A DNA stretch of 64,000 bases from Ollibium composti (GCF_004801285.1 NZ_SSNY01000005.1:124001-188000), one strand, 5' to 3'. Positions 48,700 to 58,546 are shown, counted from the first letter of the stretch. Made by a program: numbers and translations. Notes: generated by a model from the sequence alone, not told the origin.

Positions 48700-50234
48700 C
48701 GCGGCGCTTCCTCCAGTTCTTTCCTGCGCGGTAGCATGACCCGGAAAGTGGCGCCCGGGCCGTCGCCGACCAGCACGATCTCGCCGCCCGCCCTTTCCGC
48801 CAGACGTTGGCTCAGCGCCAGGCCGAGGCCGGTACCGTTGGCCCGTGTCGTCGTGAAGGGCGTGAACAGGCGCGCACGCAGGTCCGCCGGCACGCCGGGG
48901 CCGTTGTCGGCGACCTCCAGCACGGTCTGGTCGGCGTCCTGCCTCAGCGTGACGCGCACCTGTGCCATGCCGGCGGCGCCGTCGGTCGCTTCGATGGCGT
49001 TGCGCACGAGATTGAAGACGATCTGTTCCATCTCGACGGGATCGGCCATGACGGGAACCGGAGATTGCGGGATGTCGAAAGCCAGTCGTGTCCCGTGCGT
49101 TGTCGCCTGTGGCGTCAGAAGCGCCTGCACGTTCGCCAACGCTTCGCGCAGATCGACGGCCGCTGCCGGCGCACGCTGCGGACGCGACCAGTTGCGGAAG
49201 CGTTCCAGGATCGCCGAGGCGCGGCGCGCCTGCGCAACGGTGTCGTCCAGCACCGGGGCGAGGGCGGCCGCGTCGCCGCGTTCGAGAATACGGCGGCTGG
49301 CCTGCGCCTGCGCCAGGATGGCGGTGAGCGGCTGCGTCAGCTCATGCGCGAGACCGCTCGCCATCTCGCCCAGCGCGTTGACGCGCGAGGCGTGGGCAAG
49401 CCGCGTCTCCAGCGCGCTGAGCCGCGCCTGCTCGACCGCGGCGCGCGTGCGCGCCCGCTGGCGCAGCGCCGTCAGGGCGACGAGGTAGGCGAGGCTGACA
49501 CCGATCAGCGTCAGGGCCGTCGGCAGGACGGGGAGCAGGTCGGGCAGGCCGATCCGTATCCCGGTTTCGAGAACGAGCGGCTGGGACGCACTGCCGAGGG
49601 GGCTGGAAAAGCGGACCGTCTCGCCGGAAGCGGAATGGCCGACGAGGGGTTGGCCATCCGGCAGCGAGAGGCGAAGCGCCACACCGGGCCGCGACCAGAA
49701 CGGCCCGGCTTCGCCGAGCAGCTTCTGCGCATCGATGCCCAGCATCAGCCCATAGATGGCCGCATCGTTGTTGGGGCTGCGCTTGACCATGATGTAATGG
49801 TCCGGCCGCTCAGGATGCGGCAAAAGCACGATGCGGCCGTCGGAGGCCTTGGCGGCCGCACGCACGGTCTCGGCCGTTTGCGGGGCGAGCGGTCCGGTGC
49901 CGATCACAGGCCCGGCGGGATCAAGCGGGACGAGCTGCACTTCGTCGATGCGTGGATAAAAGCGCGTGATCGTCGCGGCGACGTCGAGGAACAGATCCTG
50001 CCGCTCTCCACCGGCTGCCACGGCGACCGCCGACAGGGCGGTCATATGCGCGTCGTGCTGGTCGGCCCGCTGCGAGGCCAGCGCGTGCAAGGCCGCGCTT
50101 TCGCGCTCAAGCTCGGCGACCAGCGCCCGGTGCTGGAAGGCCGCCAGCGCTGCGCAGGCGACGAGCAGGAGGAGGCACCAGACCGCGAGCAGCCTCGGCG
50201 GGCTTGCGAGAAAGCTATGGTCGGCGCGCGTCAT
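48696..50234 (-). CDS. Membrane sensor histidine kinase with periplasmic sensor region
   Basis: A 512-residue kinase. Membrane segments at about 14-34 and 235-255 enclose a periplasmic domain of about 200 residues. The cytoplasmic part has a FixL/DctB-type HisKA (EMASGLAHELTQPLTAILAQ) and HATPase (NLVRNAIEATDG; EVADNGPGVP; GTGLGLALSQRLAE). It should phosphorylate the FixJ-type regulator whose gene overlaps its 3' end. The ligand is unknown; the adjacent exported haem-binding protein is a candidate partner. Confidence 0.93.
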   Translation of the reverse strand: MTRADHSFLASPPRLLAVWCLLLLVACAALAAFQHRALVAELERESAALHALASQRADQHDAHMTALSAVAVAAGGERQDLFLDVAATITRFYPRIDEVQLVPLDPAGPVIGTGPLAPQTAETVRAAAKASDGRIVLLPHPERPDHYIMVKRSPNNDAAIYGLMLGIDAQKLLGEAGPFWSRPGVALRLSLPDGQPLVGHSASGETVRFSSPLGSASQPLVLETGIRIGLPDLLPVLPTALTLIGVSLAYLVALTALRQRARTRAAVEQARLSALETRLAHASRVNALGEMASGLAHELTQPLTAILAQAQASRRILERGDAAALAPVLDDTVAQARRASAILERFRNWSRPQRAPAAAVDLREALANVQALLTPQATTHGTRLAFDIPQSPVPVMADPVEMEQIVFNLVRNAIEATDGAAGMAQVRVTLRQDADQTVLEVADNGPGVPADLRARLFTPFTTTRANGTGLGLALSQRLAERAGGEIVLVGDGPGATFRVMLPRRKELEEAPR

Positions 50235-50292
50235 GGGTTGATCCTCGCTGTCCTCGCGAAGGCTGTCCAGCGAAAGGAGGCGGCCGGCGGCG

Positions 50293-51153
50293 TCACAGGT
50301 CCCTACTGGCCATGCCGGCCCTTGCGGCGAGCACGGCGCTCATCTGCCGGACCAGTTCCGCGACGGGGCCTGTCTGTTCCCGGGCATAGAGGGAGACGGT
50401 AATCGCCGGCTCCGAGCCGAAGGGCGCATAGCGGCGCACCTGGTATCCGGCTGCCGCCGCGACCGGCAGAAGCGAGAGGCCGATGCCGGCTTCCACGCCG
50501 ACCAGGACATTGTGCAGGCTGCTGCCCGACAGGGCGATGTACCAGCGGCGATGTTCCCGCTCGATGCGTTCGAGCATGGTGTCGCGGTAGAGCCCGCCGG
50601 GCGGGAAGGCGACCAGCGGCAAGGGATCGGTCCAGTCGCCGGAGGCGTCGGCAGCCTCGAACCACGCAATCGGTTCAGGGAAGCTCGCCCGGCAGTCGGG
50701 TGCCGGAACGGTCTCCTTGGCGACCACGATATCGAACTCGCCGTCGCGGTAGCGCCGCATCAGGTCGCGGCTCAGCCCTGCGGTGACGTCGAGCTGCGCT
50801 TCGCGCCGATGCCTGGAAAATGTGCCGAACACTTTCGCCATCGCCTTGCCGGCGATGTCTTCCGCGACGCCGATGCGCAGGGACGCCGTGCCGGCGGGGT
50901 CGGCCAGCGCCGCTTGGGCCTCCTGCTGAAGATCGAGGATGCGGCGCGCATAGCCGAGCAGGCGTTCGCCAGCCGCCGTGGTCCGGATTGGCCGGGCGGC
51001 GCGCTCGACCAGCGTGTGGCCGACGGCTTCTTCCAGCCGCGCGAGCTGCTGGCTGATCGTCGACTGGGTCATATGCAGGTTTTCCGCCGCGCGTGTGAAG
51101 CTGCCGCTATCGGCAATCGTGACGAATGAGCGCAGGAGACGCGGATCGTACAT
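50293..51153 (-). CDS. LysR family transcription regulator
   Basis: A 286-residue LysR regulator. The N-terminal winged helix is clear (LLRSFVTIADSGSFTRAAEN, LHMTQSTISQQLARLEEAVG), followed by the substrate-binding domain (LRIGVAEDIAGKAMAKVFG; FDIVVAKETVP; GIGLSLLPVAAAAG). ATG 51153 is the family-typical start and follows AGGGAAAAG; the frame is open to 51195. It is divergent from the ankyrin-deaminase-MFS genes and probably controls them. Confidence 0.93.
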   Translation of the reverse strand: MYDPRLLRSFVTIADSGSFTRAAENLHMTQSTISQQLARLEEAVGHTLVERAARPIRTTAAGERLLGYARRILDLQQEAQAALADPAGTASLRIGVAEDIAGKAMAKVFGTFSRHRREAQLDVTAGLSRDLMRRYRDGEFDIVVAKETVPAPDCRASFPEPIAWFEAADASGDWTDPLPLVAFPPGGLYRDTMLERIEREHRRWYIALSGSSLHNVLVGVEAGIGLSLLPVAAAAGYQVRRYAPFGSEPAITVSLYAREQTGPVAELVRQMSAVLAARAGMASRDL

Positions 51154-51320
51154 CTTTTCCCTGAGGACGACGGCGTGGCCGGCTCGTATTATCATTAAAG
51201 AATAGAATGGTATTCATTATAATATTTAATTTCCAAATGGAAGGCTGTAATCCTATCTGGAGCCTGTGCCCTCGCGCCTGCGTGGAAGGGCAGGTCGCCA
51301 TTCAGCGACAGGAGCGAAAT
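51154..51320. promoter_or_regulatory. AT-rich divergent control region between LysR gene and ankyrin operon
   Basis: In this very GC-rich window 51185-51235 is strikingly AT-rich. A TATAAT at 51218-51223 is a perfect sigma-70 -10 for the forward operon, with a weak TTAAAG at 51195-51200 and 17-base spacing. GAATA (51200-51204) and TATTC (51211-51215) form an inverted repeat overlapping this promoter, a candidate LysR-type operator. Assignment is by inspection only. Confidence 0.5.
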
Positions 51321-51992
51321 ATGCGATACTTTTCGGCCGTATTGGCCTTCGTTGCCCTGCTTTCGGCATCCGTTCCCTTTACCGCGTCAGGAGAAACCAT
51401 GAGCGAAACCTCCCTGCATGCCGCTGCGACCAGCGGCGACGTCGCCGCCATCGAGAAACTTCTGTCGGCGGGCACTGCCATCGACGCGCGCGACGATTCG
51501 GGCGCTACCGCCCTGCTGGCCGCCACTCACGCCAACCAGGTCGAGGCCGCCAGAGCGCTGATCGATGCCGGCGCCGACGTCAACGCCAAGGACGATATCG
51601 AGGACAGTCCCTATCTCTACGCCGGCGCGCGCGGACACCTCGAAATCCTGAAAATGACGCTCGCGCACGGCGCCGACCTGAAAAGCGTCAACCGCTATGG
51701 CGGCACCGCCCTGATCCCGGCCTCGGAGCGCGGCCATGTCGAGACGGTGCGCACGCTGATCGATGCCGGCGTCGATGTCAATCACGTCAACAAATTGCAC
51801 TGGACCGCGCTGCTGGAGGCAATCATCCTCGGCGACGGCGGCGAACGCCACCAGAAGATCGTCGAATTGCTGGTCAAGGCCGGCGCCGACGTCAACCTGG
51901 CCGACGGCAAGGGCGTGACGCCGCTCCAGCATGCGCGTGCCGGCGGCTACAAGGAAATCGAGGCGGCGCTGGCGGCAGCCGGCGCACGCTGA
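51321..51992 (+). CDS. Exported ankyrin-repeat protein
   Basis: A 223-residue protein with a signal peptide (MRYFSAVLAFVALLSASVPF, ending about TASGE) and about five ankyrin repeats (SLHAAATSGDVAAIEKLLSA, DSGATALLAATHANQVEAAR, GTALIPASERGHVETVRTLI, GVTPLQHARAGGYKEIEAAL). AGGAGCG precedes ATG 51321. Bacterial periplasmic ankyrin proteins often support a partner enzyme or bind proteins. It is the first gene of a run with a deaminase (32 bases downstream) and an MFS transporter. Confidence 0.92.
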   Translation: MRYFSAVLAFVALLSASVPFTASGETMSETSLHAAATSGDVAAIEKLLSAGTAIDARDDSGATALLAATHANQVEAARALIDAGADVNAKDDIEDSPYLYAGARGHLEILKMTLAHGADLKSVNRYGGTALIPASERGHVETVRTLIDAGVDVNHVNKLHWTALLEAIILGDGGERHQKIVELLVKAGADVNLADGKGVTPLQHARAGGYKEIEAALAAAGAR

Positions 51993-52024
51993 AGGACGGA
52001 TGCGTTGAAGAAAGGAATCCGGCC

Positions 52025-52507
52025 ATGACCGATGAAAACCGTTTCCTCGGCGAGGCGATCGAACTCGCCCGCGCCAATATCGGGAAGGGCGGCCGTCCCT
52101 TCGGCGCCGTGCTGGTGCGCGATGGCGCGGTCGTCGCCACGGCGGTGAACGAGATCCACGTCACCAACGATCCGACCTCCCATGCGGAAATGAACGCCAT
52201 CCGTGCCGCCAGCCACAAGCTCGGATCGCCGGACCTCAAGGGCAGCGCCGTCTATGCCAGCGGCCATCCCTGCCCCATGTGCATGGCCGCGATGCGGCTG
52301 GCCGGCGTTGAAAAGGTCTTCTACGCCTATTCCAACGACGACGGCGCGCCGTTCGGGCTCTCCACCGCGACGATCTACGAGGACTTGGCCAAGCCTTTCG
52401 CCGAGCAGTCCATGGCGATCCGCTATGTGCCGGTGCGGCCGGAAGGCAAGGCGGACCTCTATGCCGAATGGACCGGGAGCAAGCGGGCCCCGGGCGGGCG
52501 GGCATAG
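52025..52507 (+). CDS. Nucleoside/guanine deaminase-like zinc enzyme
   Basis: A 160-residue cytidine deaminase-fold protein. The zinc site is complete: HAE (DPTSHAEMNAIRAAS) with catalytic Glu, and PCPMC (SGHPCPMCMAAMRLAG). The NDPTSHAE context and length resemble bacterial guanine deaminases (GuaD) more than the tRNA adenosine deaminase TadA, but the exact base is undetermined. Cytoplasmic. It sits between an ankyrin gene and an MFS gene, probably in one operon under the LysR regulator. Confidence 0.88.
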   Translation: MTDENRFLGEAIELARANIGKGGRPFGAVLVRDGAVVATAVNEIHVTNDPTSHAEMNAIRAASHKLGSPDLKGSAVYASGHPCPMCMAAMRLAGVEKVFYAYSNDDGAPFGLSTATIYEDLAKPFAEQSMAIRYVPVRPEGKADLYAEWTGSKRAPGGRA

Positions 52508-52516
52508 GCAAGAAAT

Positions 52517-53740
52517 ATGGAGTCGGAAGCGCCCTCGCGCGCAGCAAATGTGCTGCTGCTTGCAGCCGTCGCCCTGGTCGGCCTGAACCTTAGGCCGTTT
52601 ATCACCGGCATCGGGCCGCTGGCGACCGACATCGGCGCCGAGACGGGCCTCGACCTCAAGGGCATTTCGCTGCTGACGCTGGTGCCGATGGCGCTGATGG
52701 GCCTGTTCGCCTTTGCCGGTCCCTTCCTGCAATCGCGTGTCGGTGCGCGACGCTCGACGCTTGCGTCTCTCGCCGTGCTCGTCCTCGGTTCCGCCCTCAG
52801 GCTGTTCGCGGCGAAAGGCTGGCAGATGGTGGGAACGGCGGCCCTGCTCGGGCTCGGGGTCGCCGTTATCCAGGCGGTGTTCCCCGGCATCGTCAAGAAG
52901 CAGTTCCCGCGCCATGTCGGCGTCGTCATGGGGCTCTATTCGGCGACCCTGATGGGTGGTGGCGCGCTGGGCGCGCAGGCTGCGCCGCTGGTCGCCGCAG
53001 CGACCGGGAACTGGCACGTCGGCCTTGCCTGGATGGCGGTTCCGGCGGTGCTGGCGCTGGCGTTGGCCGCACTCTATCTCCCGCGCGACGGCGTGTCGGT
53101 GCAGAAGCGCACCAGCGCGATCGCCTTTCTGAAGCGCCCGCGGGTTTGGCTGCTGATGGTCTGCTTCGGCCTCGTCAACGGCGGCTACTCGACCGTCGTG
53201 GCGTGGCTCGCTCCTTTCTACCGTGAGCACGGCTGGAGTGCGGCGGCCAGCGGCAGCCTCTTGGCGATCCTGGCGGTGTGCCAGGCGCTGGCGGCACTGG
53301 TGCTGCCTGTTCTGGCCAAAGGCAAGGACGATCTGAGGCCATGGCTGTGGCTGACGCTCGTCATGCAGGCGGCCGGCTTCGCCGCGCTGGCGTTCCGGCC
53401 GGAAGCCGCGCCGCTCGCCTCGGCGATGATGCTCGGCGCGGGGCTGGGCGGCTGTTTCGCGCTGTCGATGATCGTCGCGCTCGACCATCTGCCGGACCCG
53501 GCCGAGGCAGGCGCGCTGTCGGCGCTGATGCAGGGCGGCGGTTTCCTGATCACCGCGTTGCCACCCTGGATCGTCGCGGCCCTGCACGAGGCGACCGGGA
53601 GTTTCGTCGCCGGCTGGCTGCTGCACCTGGCCTCGGCCATCGTTGTCGCGGTGCTTTACTGGCGGGTCTCGCCGACAAGCTATGCGCGGGCGATGAACAC
53701 GCCGACGGCGGGTGCCGAGATAGGACCGGCAAGAGGCTAG
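52517..53740 (+). CDS. MFS transporter, CynX/NimT-like
   Basis: A 407-residue membrane protein with about 12 hydrophobic segments. The start (LLLAAVALVGLNLRPFITGI, then GPLATDIGAETGLD) is typical of the CynX/NimT family of major facilitator transporters. Members export or import small anions or drugs such as cyanate or nitroimidazole; the substrate here is unknown. It begins nine bases after the deaminase gene. Its stop codon shares a CTAG with the stop of the convergent nadD gene. Confidence 0.88.
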   Translation: MESEAPSRAANVLLLAAVALVGLNLRPFITGIGPLATDIGAETGLDLKGISLLTLVPMALMGLFAFAGPFLQSRVGARRSTLASLAVLVLGSALRLFAAKGWQMVGTAALLGLGVAVIQAVFPGIVKKQFPRHVGVVMGLYSATLMGGGALGAQAAPLVAAATGNWHVGLAWMAVPAVLALALAALYLPRDGVSVQKRTSAIAFLKRPRVWLLMVCFGLVNGGYSTVVAWLAPFYREHGWSAAASGSLLAILAVCQALAALVLPVLAKGKDDLRPWLWLTLVMQAAGFAALAFRPEAAPLASAMMLGAGLGGCFALSMIVALDHLPDPAEAGALSALMQGGGFLITALPPWIVAALHEATGSFVAGWLLHLASAIVVAVLYWRVSPTSYARAMNTPTAGAEIGPARG

Positions 53741-54360
53741 CGCTTCTCGGCCAGCCGCAGTGCCGTTGAAGAGAGGGAAGAGCGCGGACCGTGGATGAAA
53801 GTCCACGCGGGCGCCCGCATGTGCGCCAGCAGCGGCGCATCGCGTTCGTCGACGCGGGCGTAGTCGAAGGTCTTGGCCGCCCGCGAAGACAGGAAGGACA
53901 ACGTCGAGCCCGGCCTGTCGATGACGGCGATCGGGAAGGTCATCATGATCTCGCGCCAGCGCTGCCAGCGATGGAAATCGCGCAGCGAATCCGCCCCCAT
54001 GATCCAGACGAATTCTACGCCGGGATTTTTCGCGCGCACCAGTGCCAGCGTGTCGGCGGTGTAGCGGATACGGTGCGCCGCCTCGAAGGCGGTAACCTTG
54101 ATGCGAGGATCTTCGGCGACTGTCTCGGAAAGCCGGATGCGCTCGGCCAGCGGCGCCAGTTCGCGCGTCGATTTCAGCGGATTGCCGGGCGTCACCATCC
54201 ACCAGAGCTGGTCGAGCCGCAATCGCATCAGCGCGATCTCGGCCACCAGCCGGTGGCCGGCATGCGGCGGGTTGAAAGAGCCGCCGAACAGGCCGACCTG
54301 CATGCCCTTCTCGACATAGGGCATGTGGAGATAGCGGGAATGGACGTCGGGGGCGATCAT
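53737..54360 (-). CDS. nadD: Nicotinate-nucleotide adenylyltransferase
   Basis: A 207-residue enzyme that forms nicotinic acid adenine dinucleotide in NAD synthesis. Motifs: GLFGGSFNPPHAGHRLVAE (nucleotidyl-transferase HxGH-type motif), WMVTPGNPLK, FVWIMGADSLRDFHRW, and the C-terminal SSLSSTALR (ISSTxxR type). ATG 54360 overlaps the toxin-gene stop (ATGA). In most relatives nadD directly follows proA and precedes rsfS; here a toxin-antitoxin pair lies upstream and an MFS gene converges downstream. Confidence 0.95.
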   Translation of the reverse strand: MIAPDVHSRYLHMPYVEKGMQVGLFGGSFNPPHAGHRLVAEIALMRLRLDQLWWMVTPGNPLKSTRELAPLAERIRLSETVAEDPRIKVTAFEAAHRIRYTADTLALVRAKNPGVEFVWIMGADSLRDFHRWQRWREIMMTFPIAVIDRPGSTLSFLSSRAAKTFDYARVDERDAPLLAHMRAPAWTFIHGPRSSLSSTALRLAEKR

Positions 54361-54653
54361 TCGGCCGGCCACTCGCCTTCCGGCCAGTCGCGCGCGCCGT
54401 GGATGATGCGCACGATCCTGACCGCCGCATCCGACAAAGTATAGGCAATGATATAGGGTGTCTTCTGAACCACCCGCTCGTAAGTCCCATGGACCCTGCC
54501 CAGCCGCCCGGTCGGCATATCCGCGAGAAAGTCGACGGCTCGCTCGATGCGGTCGGCGATTAGATCAGCTGATCTCTTGCTGTCTTTAGCAACGAAATAA
54601 ATCGCCGAATCGAAGTCGTCCAATGCTTCGTCGGACCAGACGACGTCTCGCAT
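54357..54653 (-). CDS. RelE/ParE-type toxin
   Basis: A 98-residue protein with the RelE/ParE plan: VVWSDEALDDFDSAIYFVAK, then AVDFLADMPTGRLGRV, VVQKTPYIIAYTLSDAAVRI and VRIIHGARDWPEGEWP. ParE toxins poison gyrase and RelE toxins cleave mRNA; which applies cannot be read here. It overlaps the antitoxin stop by one base (TAATG) and the nadD start by four, a tightly coupled order of antitoxin, toxin, nadD. Confidence 0.9.
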   Translation of the reverse strand: MRDVVWSDEALDDFDSAIYFVAKDSKRSADLIADRIERAVDFLADMPTGRLGRVHGTYERVVQKTPYIIAYTLSDAAVRIVRIIHGARDWPEGEWPAE

Positions 54654-54910
54654 TACGATTTCTGAGCACGGTCGATTGTTGCCCTGATCCGCCGCATTGC
54701 TTCCTTGTGCGGCGTCACCCGTCCTGCCTCGATGTCAGCAAGCCCGCGCTTTATGCCTTCGACGATCGCCAGCTCGCGCTCGACATAGTCGGCGATGGCC
54801 TCGCCGGCGAGGAAGGACTTCGTCCGTCGCGTGTGCTCAGCCAGCGTTTCAAGCCGCGATTTGGTCTCGGGGCTCAGGCGAACGGTGACGGTTTCGGATT
54901 GTGTGCTCAT
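54653..54910 (-). CDS. Antitoxin, ribbon-helix-helix (ParD/CopG-type)
   Basis: An 85-residue protein. The N-terminal TVTVRLSPETKSRLETLAEH and RTKSFLAGEAIADYVERELA are a ribbon-helix-helix DNA-binding domain, and the C-terminal half (IKRGLADIEAGRVTPHKEAM) is a typical toxin-binding tail. ATG 54910 is preferred over GTG 54916. It should neutralise the downstream toxin and repress its own promoter through the repeats at 54898-54929. Confidence 0.92.
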   Translation of the reverse strand: MSTQSETVTVRLSPETKSRLETLAEHTRRTKSFLAGEAIADYVERELAIVEGIKRGLADIEAGRVTPHKEAMRRIRATIDRAQKS

Positions 54911-54929
54911 GTGCACAATTTAGCACAAT
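54898..54929. promoter_or_regulatory. Candidate autoregulatory operator of the toxin-antitoxin pair
   Basis: ATTGTG (54898-54903) and CACAAT (54914-54919) form an inverted repeat spanning the antitoxin start. GCACAAT is repeated at 54913-54919 and 54923-54929, ten bases apart, i.e. one helical turn. Ribbon-helix-helix antitoxins bind such short repeated half-sites. It lies in the 48-base gap before proA's end. Confidence 0.65.
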
Positions 54930-54958
54930 CGCGTGTCACGGCAAGTCAGCCGCGCCGA

Positions 54959-56242
54959 TCAGCTTCTAACCTGGCCAGCGCCACGCACGCGGTACTTGAA
55001 GGAAGTGAGTTGCTCGACGCCGACCGGGCCGCGCGCGTGCATCTTGCCCGTGGCGATGCCGATCTCGGCGCCCATGCCGAACTCGCCGCCATCGGCGAAC
55101 TGGGTCGAGGCGTTGTGGAGCAGGATGGCGGAATCGATCTCGTTGAAGAAGCGCTCCACCGCCGCCGCATCCTCGGCGACGATCGCCTCGGTGTGGTGGG
55201 AGGAAAATGTCTCGATGTGGTCGATGGCCTTGCCCACGCCGTCAACCAGCTTCACCGAAATGACGGCGTCGAGATATTCGCTCGTCCAGTCGGCGTCGGT
55301 CGCCGGCTCGGCATCGGGGAATGCCTTCAGCACCTCGGCATCGGCGCGAATGGCGCAGCCGGCGTCCTTCAATGCCGCGAGGATGGGCACGAGATGCGTG
55401 CCGGTCACGGCGCGATCCACCAGCAGCGTCTCAGCGGCGCCGCAGATGCCGGTGCGCCGCATCTTGGCATTGACCGCGATCTTTTTCGCCATCTCAAGAT
55501 CGGCGGTGCGGTCGATGTAGAGATGCACGATGCCTTCCAGATGCGCGAAGACCGGCACGCGCGCTTCCGCCTGCACGCGCGCGACCAGGCTCTTGCCGCC
55601 GCGCGGAATGATGACGTCGAGATTCCCGGAAAGCCCTTTCAGCATCTCACCGACGGCGGCGCGGTCGGTGGTGGGCACGAGCTGGATGGCGTCCTCAGGC
55701 AATCCGGCCGCCTTCAGGCCTTCGACCAGGCAGGCGTGGATGGCGGACGACGAGTTGATGGAATCCGAACCGCCGCGCAGGATCACGGCATTGCCGGCTT
55801 TCAGACACAGCGCGCCGGCGTCGGCGGTGACGTTCGGCCGGCTTTCGTAGATGACGCCGACGACGCCGAGCGGCGTGCGCACGCGCTCGATATGGAGGCC
55901 ATTGGGGCGGTCCCATGCGGCGATGACGGTGCCCACCGGATCGGCAAGGGCGGCGATCTCACGGATTCCCTGCGCGATCGCCGCGATACGCTCCGGCGTC
56001 AGCTTCAGCCGGTCCATGAAGGAGGCGGAAAGGCCGGCTTCCTCACCGTTCTTCAGGTCTATGGCATTGGCTTCGAGGATTTGCGCGTCATTGCGCCGAA
56101 TGGCATCGGCCATGGCGGTAAGTGCTGCGTTCTTCGCCTCGGTCGAGGCGACGGCCAGCGGCCGTGCCGCCACATGCGCCCGGCGGCCGAGAGCGGCCAT
56201 CAACGAGACGGTGTCGTCGGCGGATTCATGCGATTTCAGCAC
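54959..56242 (-). CDS. proA: Gamma-glutamyl phosphate reductase
   Basis: A 427-residue NADPH-dependent enzyme making glutamate 5-semialdehyde in proline synthesis. It shows [34 protein letters not shown], the catalytic Cys in [14 protein letters not shown], and the late [16 protein letters not shown]. It follows proB by three bases, and the operon continues into the toxin-antitoxin pair and nadD. Confidence 0.97.
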   Translation of the reverse strand: MLKSHESADDTVSLMAALGRRAHVAARPLAVASTEAKNAALTAMADAIRRNDAQILEANAIDLKNGEEAGLSASFMDRLKLTPERIAAIAQGIREIAALADPVGTVIAAWDRPNGLHIERVRTPLGVVGVIYESRPNVTADAGALCLKAGNAVILRGGSDSINSSSAIHACLVEGLKAAGLPEDAIQLVPTTDRAAVGEMLKGLSGNLDVIIPRGGKSLVARVQAEARVPVFAHLEGIVHLYIDRTADLEMAKKIAVNAKMRRTGICGAAETLLVDRAVTGTHLVPILAALKDAGCAIRADAEVLKAFPDAEPATDADWTSEYLDAVISVKLVDGVGKAIDHIETFSSHHTEAIVAEDAAAVERFFNEIDSAILLHNASTQFADGGEFGMGAEIGIATGKMHARGPVGVEQLTSFKYRVRGAGQVRS

Positions 56243-56245
56243 GGC

Positions 56246-57400
56246 TCACCCTCCGTTGGCCTGGTCAGCGTCGCCCACCACCAGGTCGTCGCGGTGGATC
56301 ATCGCCGAGCGTCCGTGGTAGCCGAGAACGCTGTCGATCTCGGCCGATTTCAATCCGGCGATCCTTAACGCGTCGACGGCATCGTAGGCAACCAGCCCGC
56401 GCGCGACCTCGCGGCCGTCCGGCGACAGGATCGCCACCGTATCGCCGCGCGAAAAGTTACCGCTGACCAGCTTCACGCCGGCCGGCAACAGCGACTTGCC
56501 CGACATCAGCGCCTTGACCGCGCCGTCGTCGACGGTCAGCCGGCCTGCCGGCTCCAGCTGGCCGGCGATCCAGGTCTTGTAGCCCTTCACCGGATGGCTG
56601 CTCGGCTTGAACAGGGTGAAGCGCTCGCCGCGCTCGATGGCCGACAGCGGGTTCATGCGCTGGCCAGCAGTGATGATCATGGCTGTGCCCGCCGCCGTGG
56701 CGATCTTGCCGGCGTCGATCTTGGTGCGCATGCCGCCGCGCGACAGTTCCGAAGCTGCGCCGCCTGCCATCGCTTCGATCTCCGGCGTGATCCGCTCGAC
56801 CAGCGGCAGGAATTCGGCATCAGGGTCCCGCGCGGGCGGCGCGGTGTAGAGCCCGTCGATGTCGGAGAGCAGGACGAGCAGGTCGGCGCCCATCATGGTG
56901 GCCACGCGAGCGGCCAGCCGGTCGTTGTCGCCGTAGCGGATTTCAGACGTCGCCACCGTGTCATTCTCATTGATGACCGGAACGGCCTTCATCTTGGCCA
57001 GCGTCGAGATGGTGGCGCGGGCGTTGAGATAGCGGCGGCGCTCCTCGGTGTCGCCCAGTGTCAGCAGGATCTGCCCGGATTTGAGCCCGTTGCGGCCGAG
57101 CGCATCCGACCACGCGCCGGCCAGTGCGATCTGGCCGACGGCGGCGGCGGCCTGGCTTTCCTCCAGCTTCAGCGCCTTGCGGCTGAGGCCGAGGATGGTG
57201 CGGCCGAGCGCAATGGCCCCGGACGAGACGACAAGCACCTCGGCGCCGCCTTGAGCCAGCCTGCCGATGTCGGCTGCGAGTGCCTCCAGCCAATCGCGCT
57301 TGAGGCCGGCCGCGCGGTCGACCAGCAGTGCCGAACCGATCTTCACGGTGATGCGGCGGTAGGATTTTAGAGAGAGGAGGGAAGCAGACGGCGCGTGCAT
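56246..57400 (-). CDS. proB: Glutamate 5-kinase with PUA domain
   Basis: A 384-residue kinase phosphorylating glutamate, first step of proline synthesis and usual target of proline feedback. The amino-acid-kinase domain starts [16 protein letters not shown] and includes [32 protein letters not shown], and [15 protein letters not shown]-terminal PUA domain (about 290-375) is present. ATG 57400 is two bases after the obgE stop; a start at 57415 would overlap it. Confidence 0.95.
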   Translation of the reverse strand: MHAPSASLLSLKSYRRITVKIGSALLVDRAAGLKRDWLEALAADIGRLAQGGAEVLVVSSGAIALGRTILGLSRKALKLEESQAAAAVGQIALAGAWSDALGRNGLKSGQILLTLGDTEERRRYLNARATISTLAKMKAVPVINENDTVATSEIRYGDNDRLAARVATMMGADLLVLLSDIDGLYTAPPARDPDAEFLPLVERITPEIEAMAGGAASELSRGGMRTKIDAGKIATAAGTAMIITAGQRMNPLSAIERGERFTLFKPSSHPVKGYKTWIAGQLEPAGRLTVDDGAVKALMSGKSLLPAGVKLVSGNFSRGDTVAILSPDGREVARGLVAYDAVDALRIAGLKSAEIDSVLGYHGRSAMIHRDDLVVGDADQANGG

Positions 57401-57402
57401 GG

Positions 57403-58476
<1,074 letters not shown>

Positions 58477-58546
58477 TTAGAGCAAGATGCGCGTAAGCGC
58501 GAGGCCGTCACGGTCGAATCGGGCGGATTGCCGAAGGGATGCCGCA

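Noticed and set aside
48807..50402. A 531-residue open frame opposite the FixL/DctB-type kinase
   Set aside because: Same reason: high-GC antisense frame over a well-supported gene.
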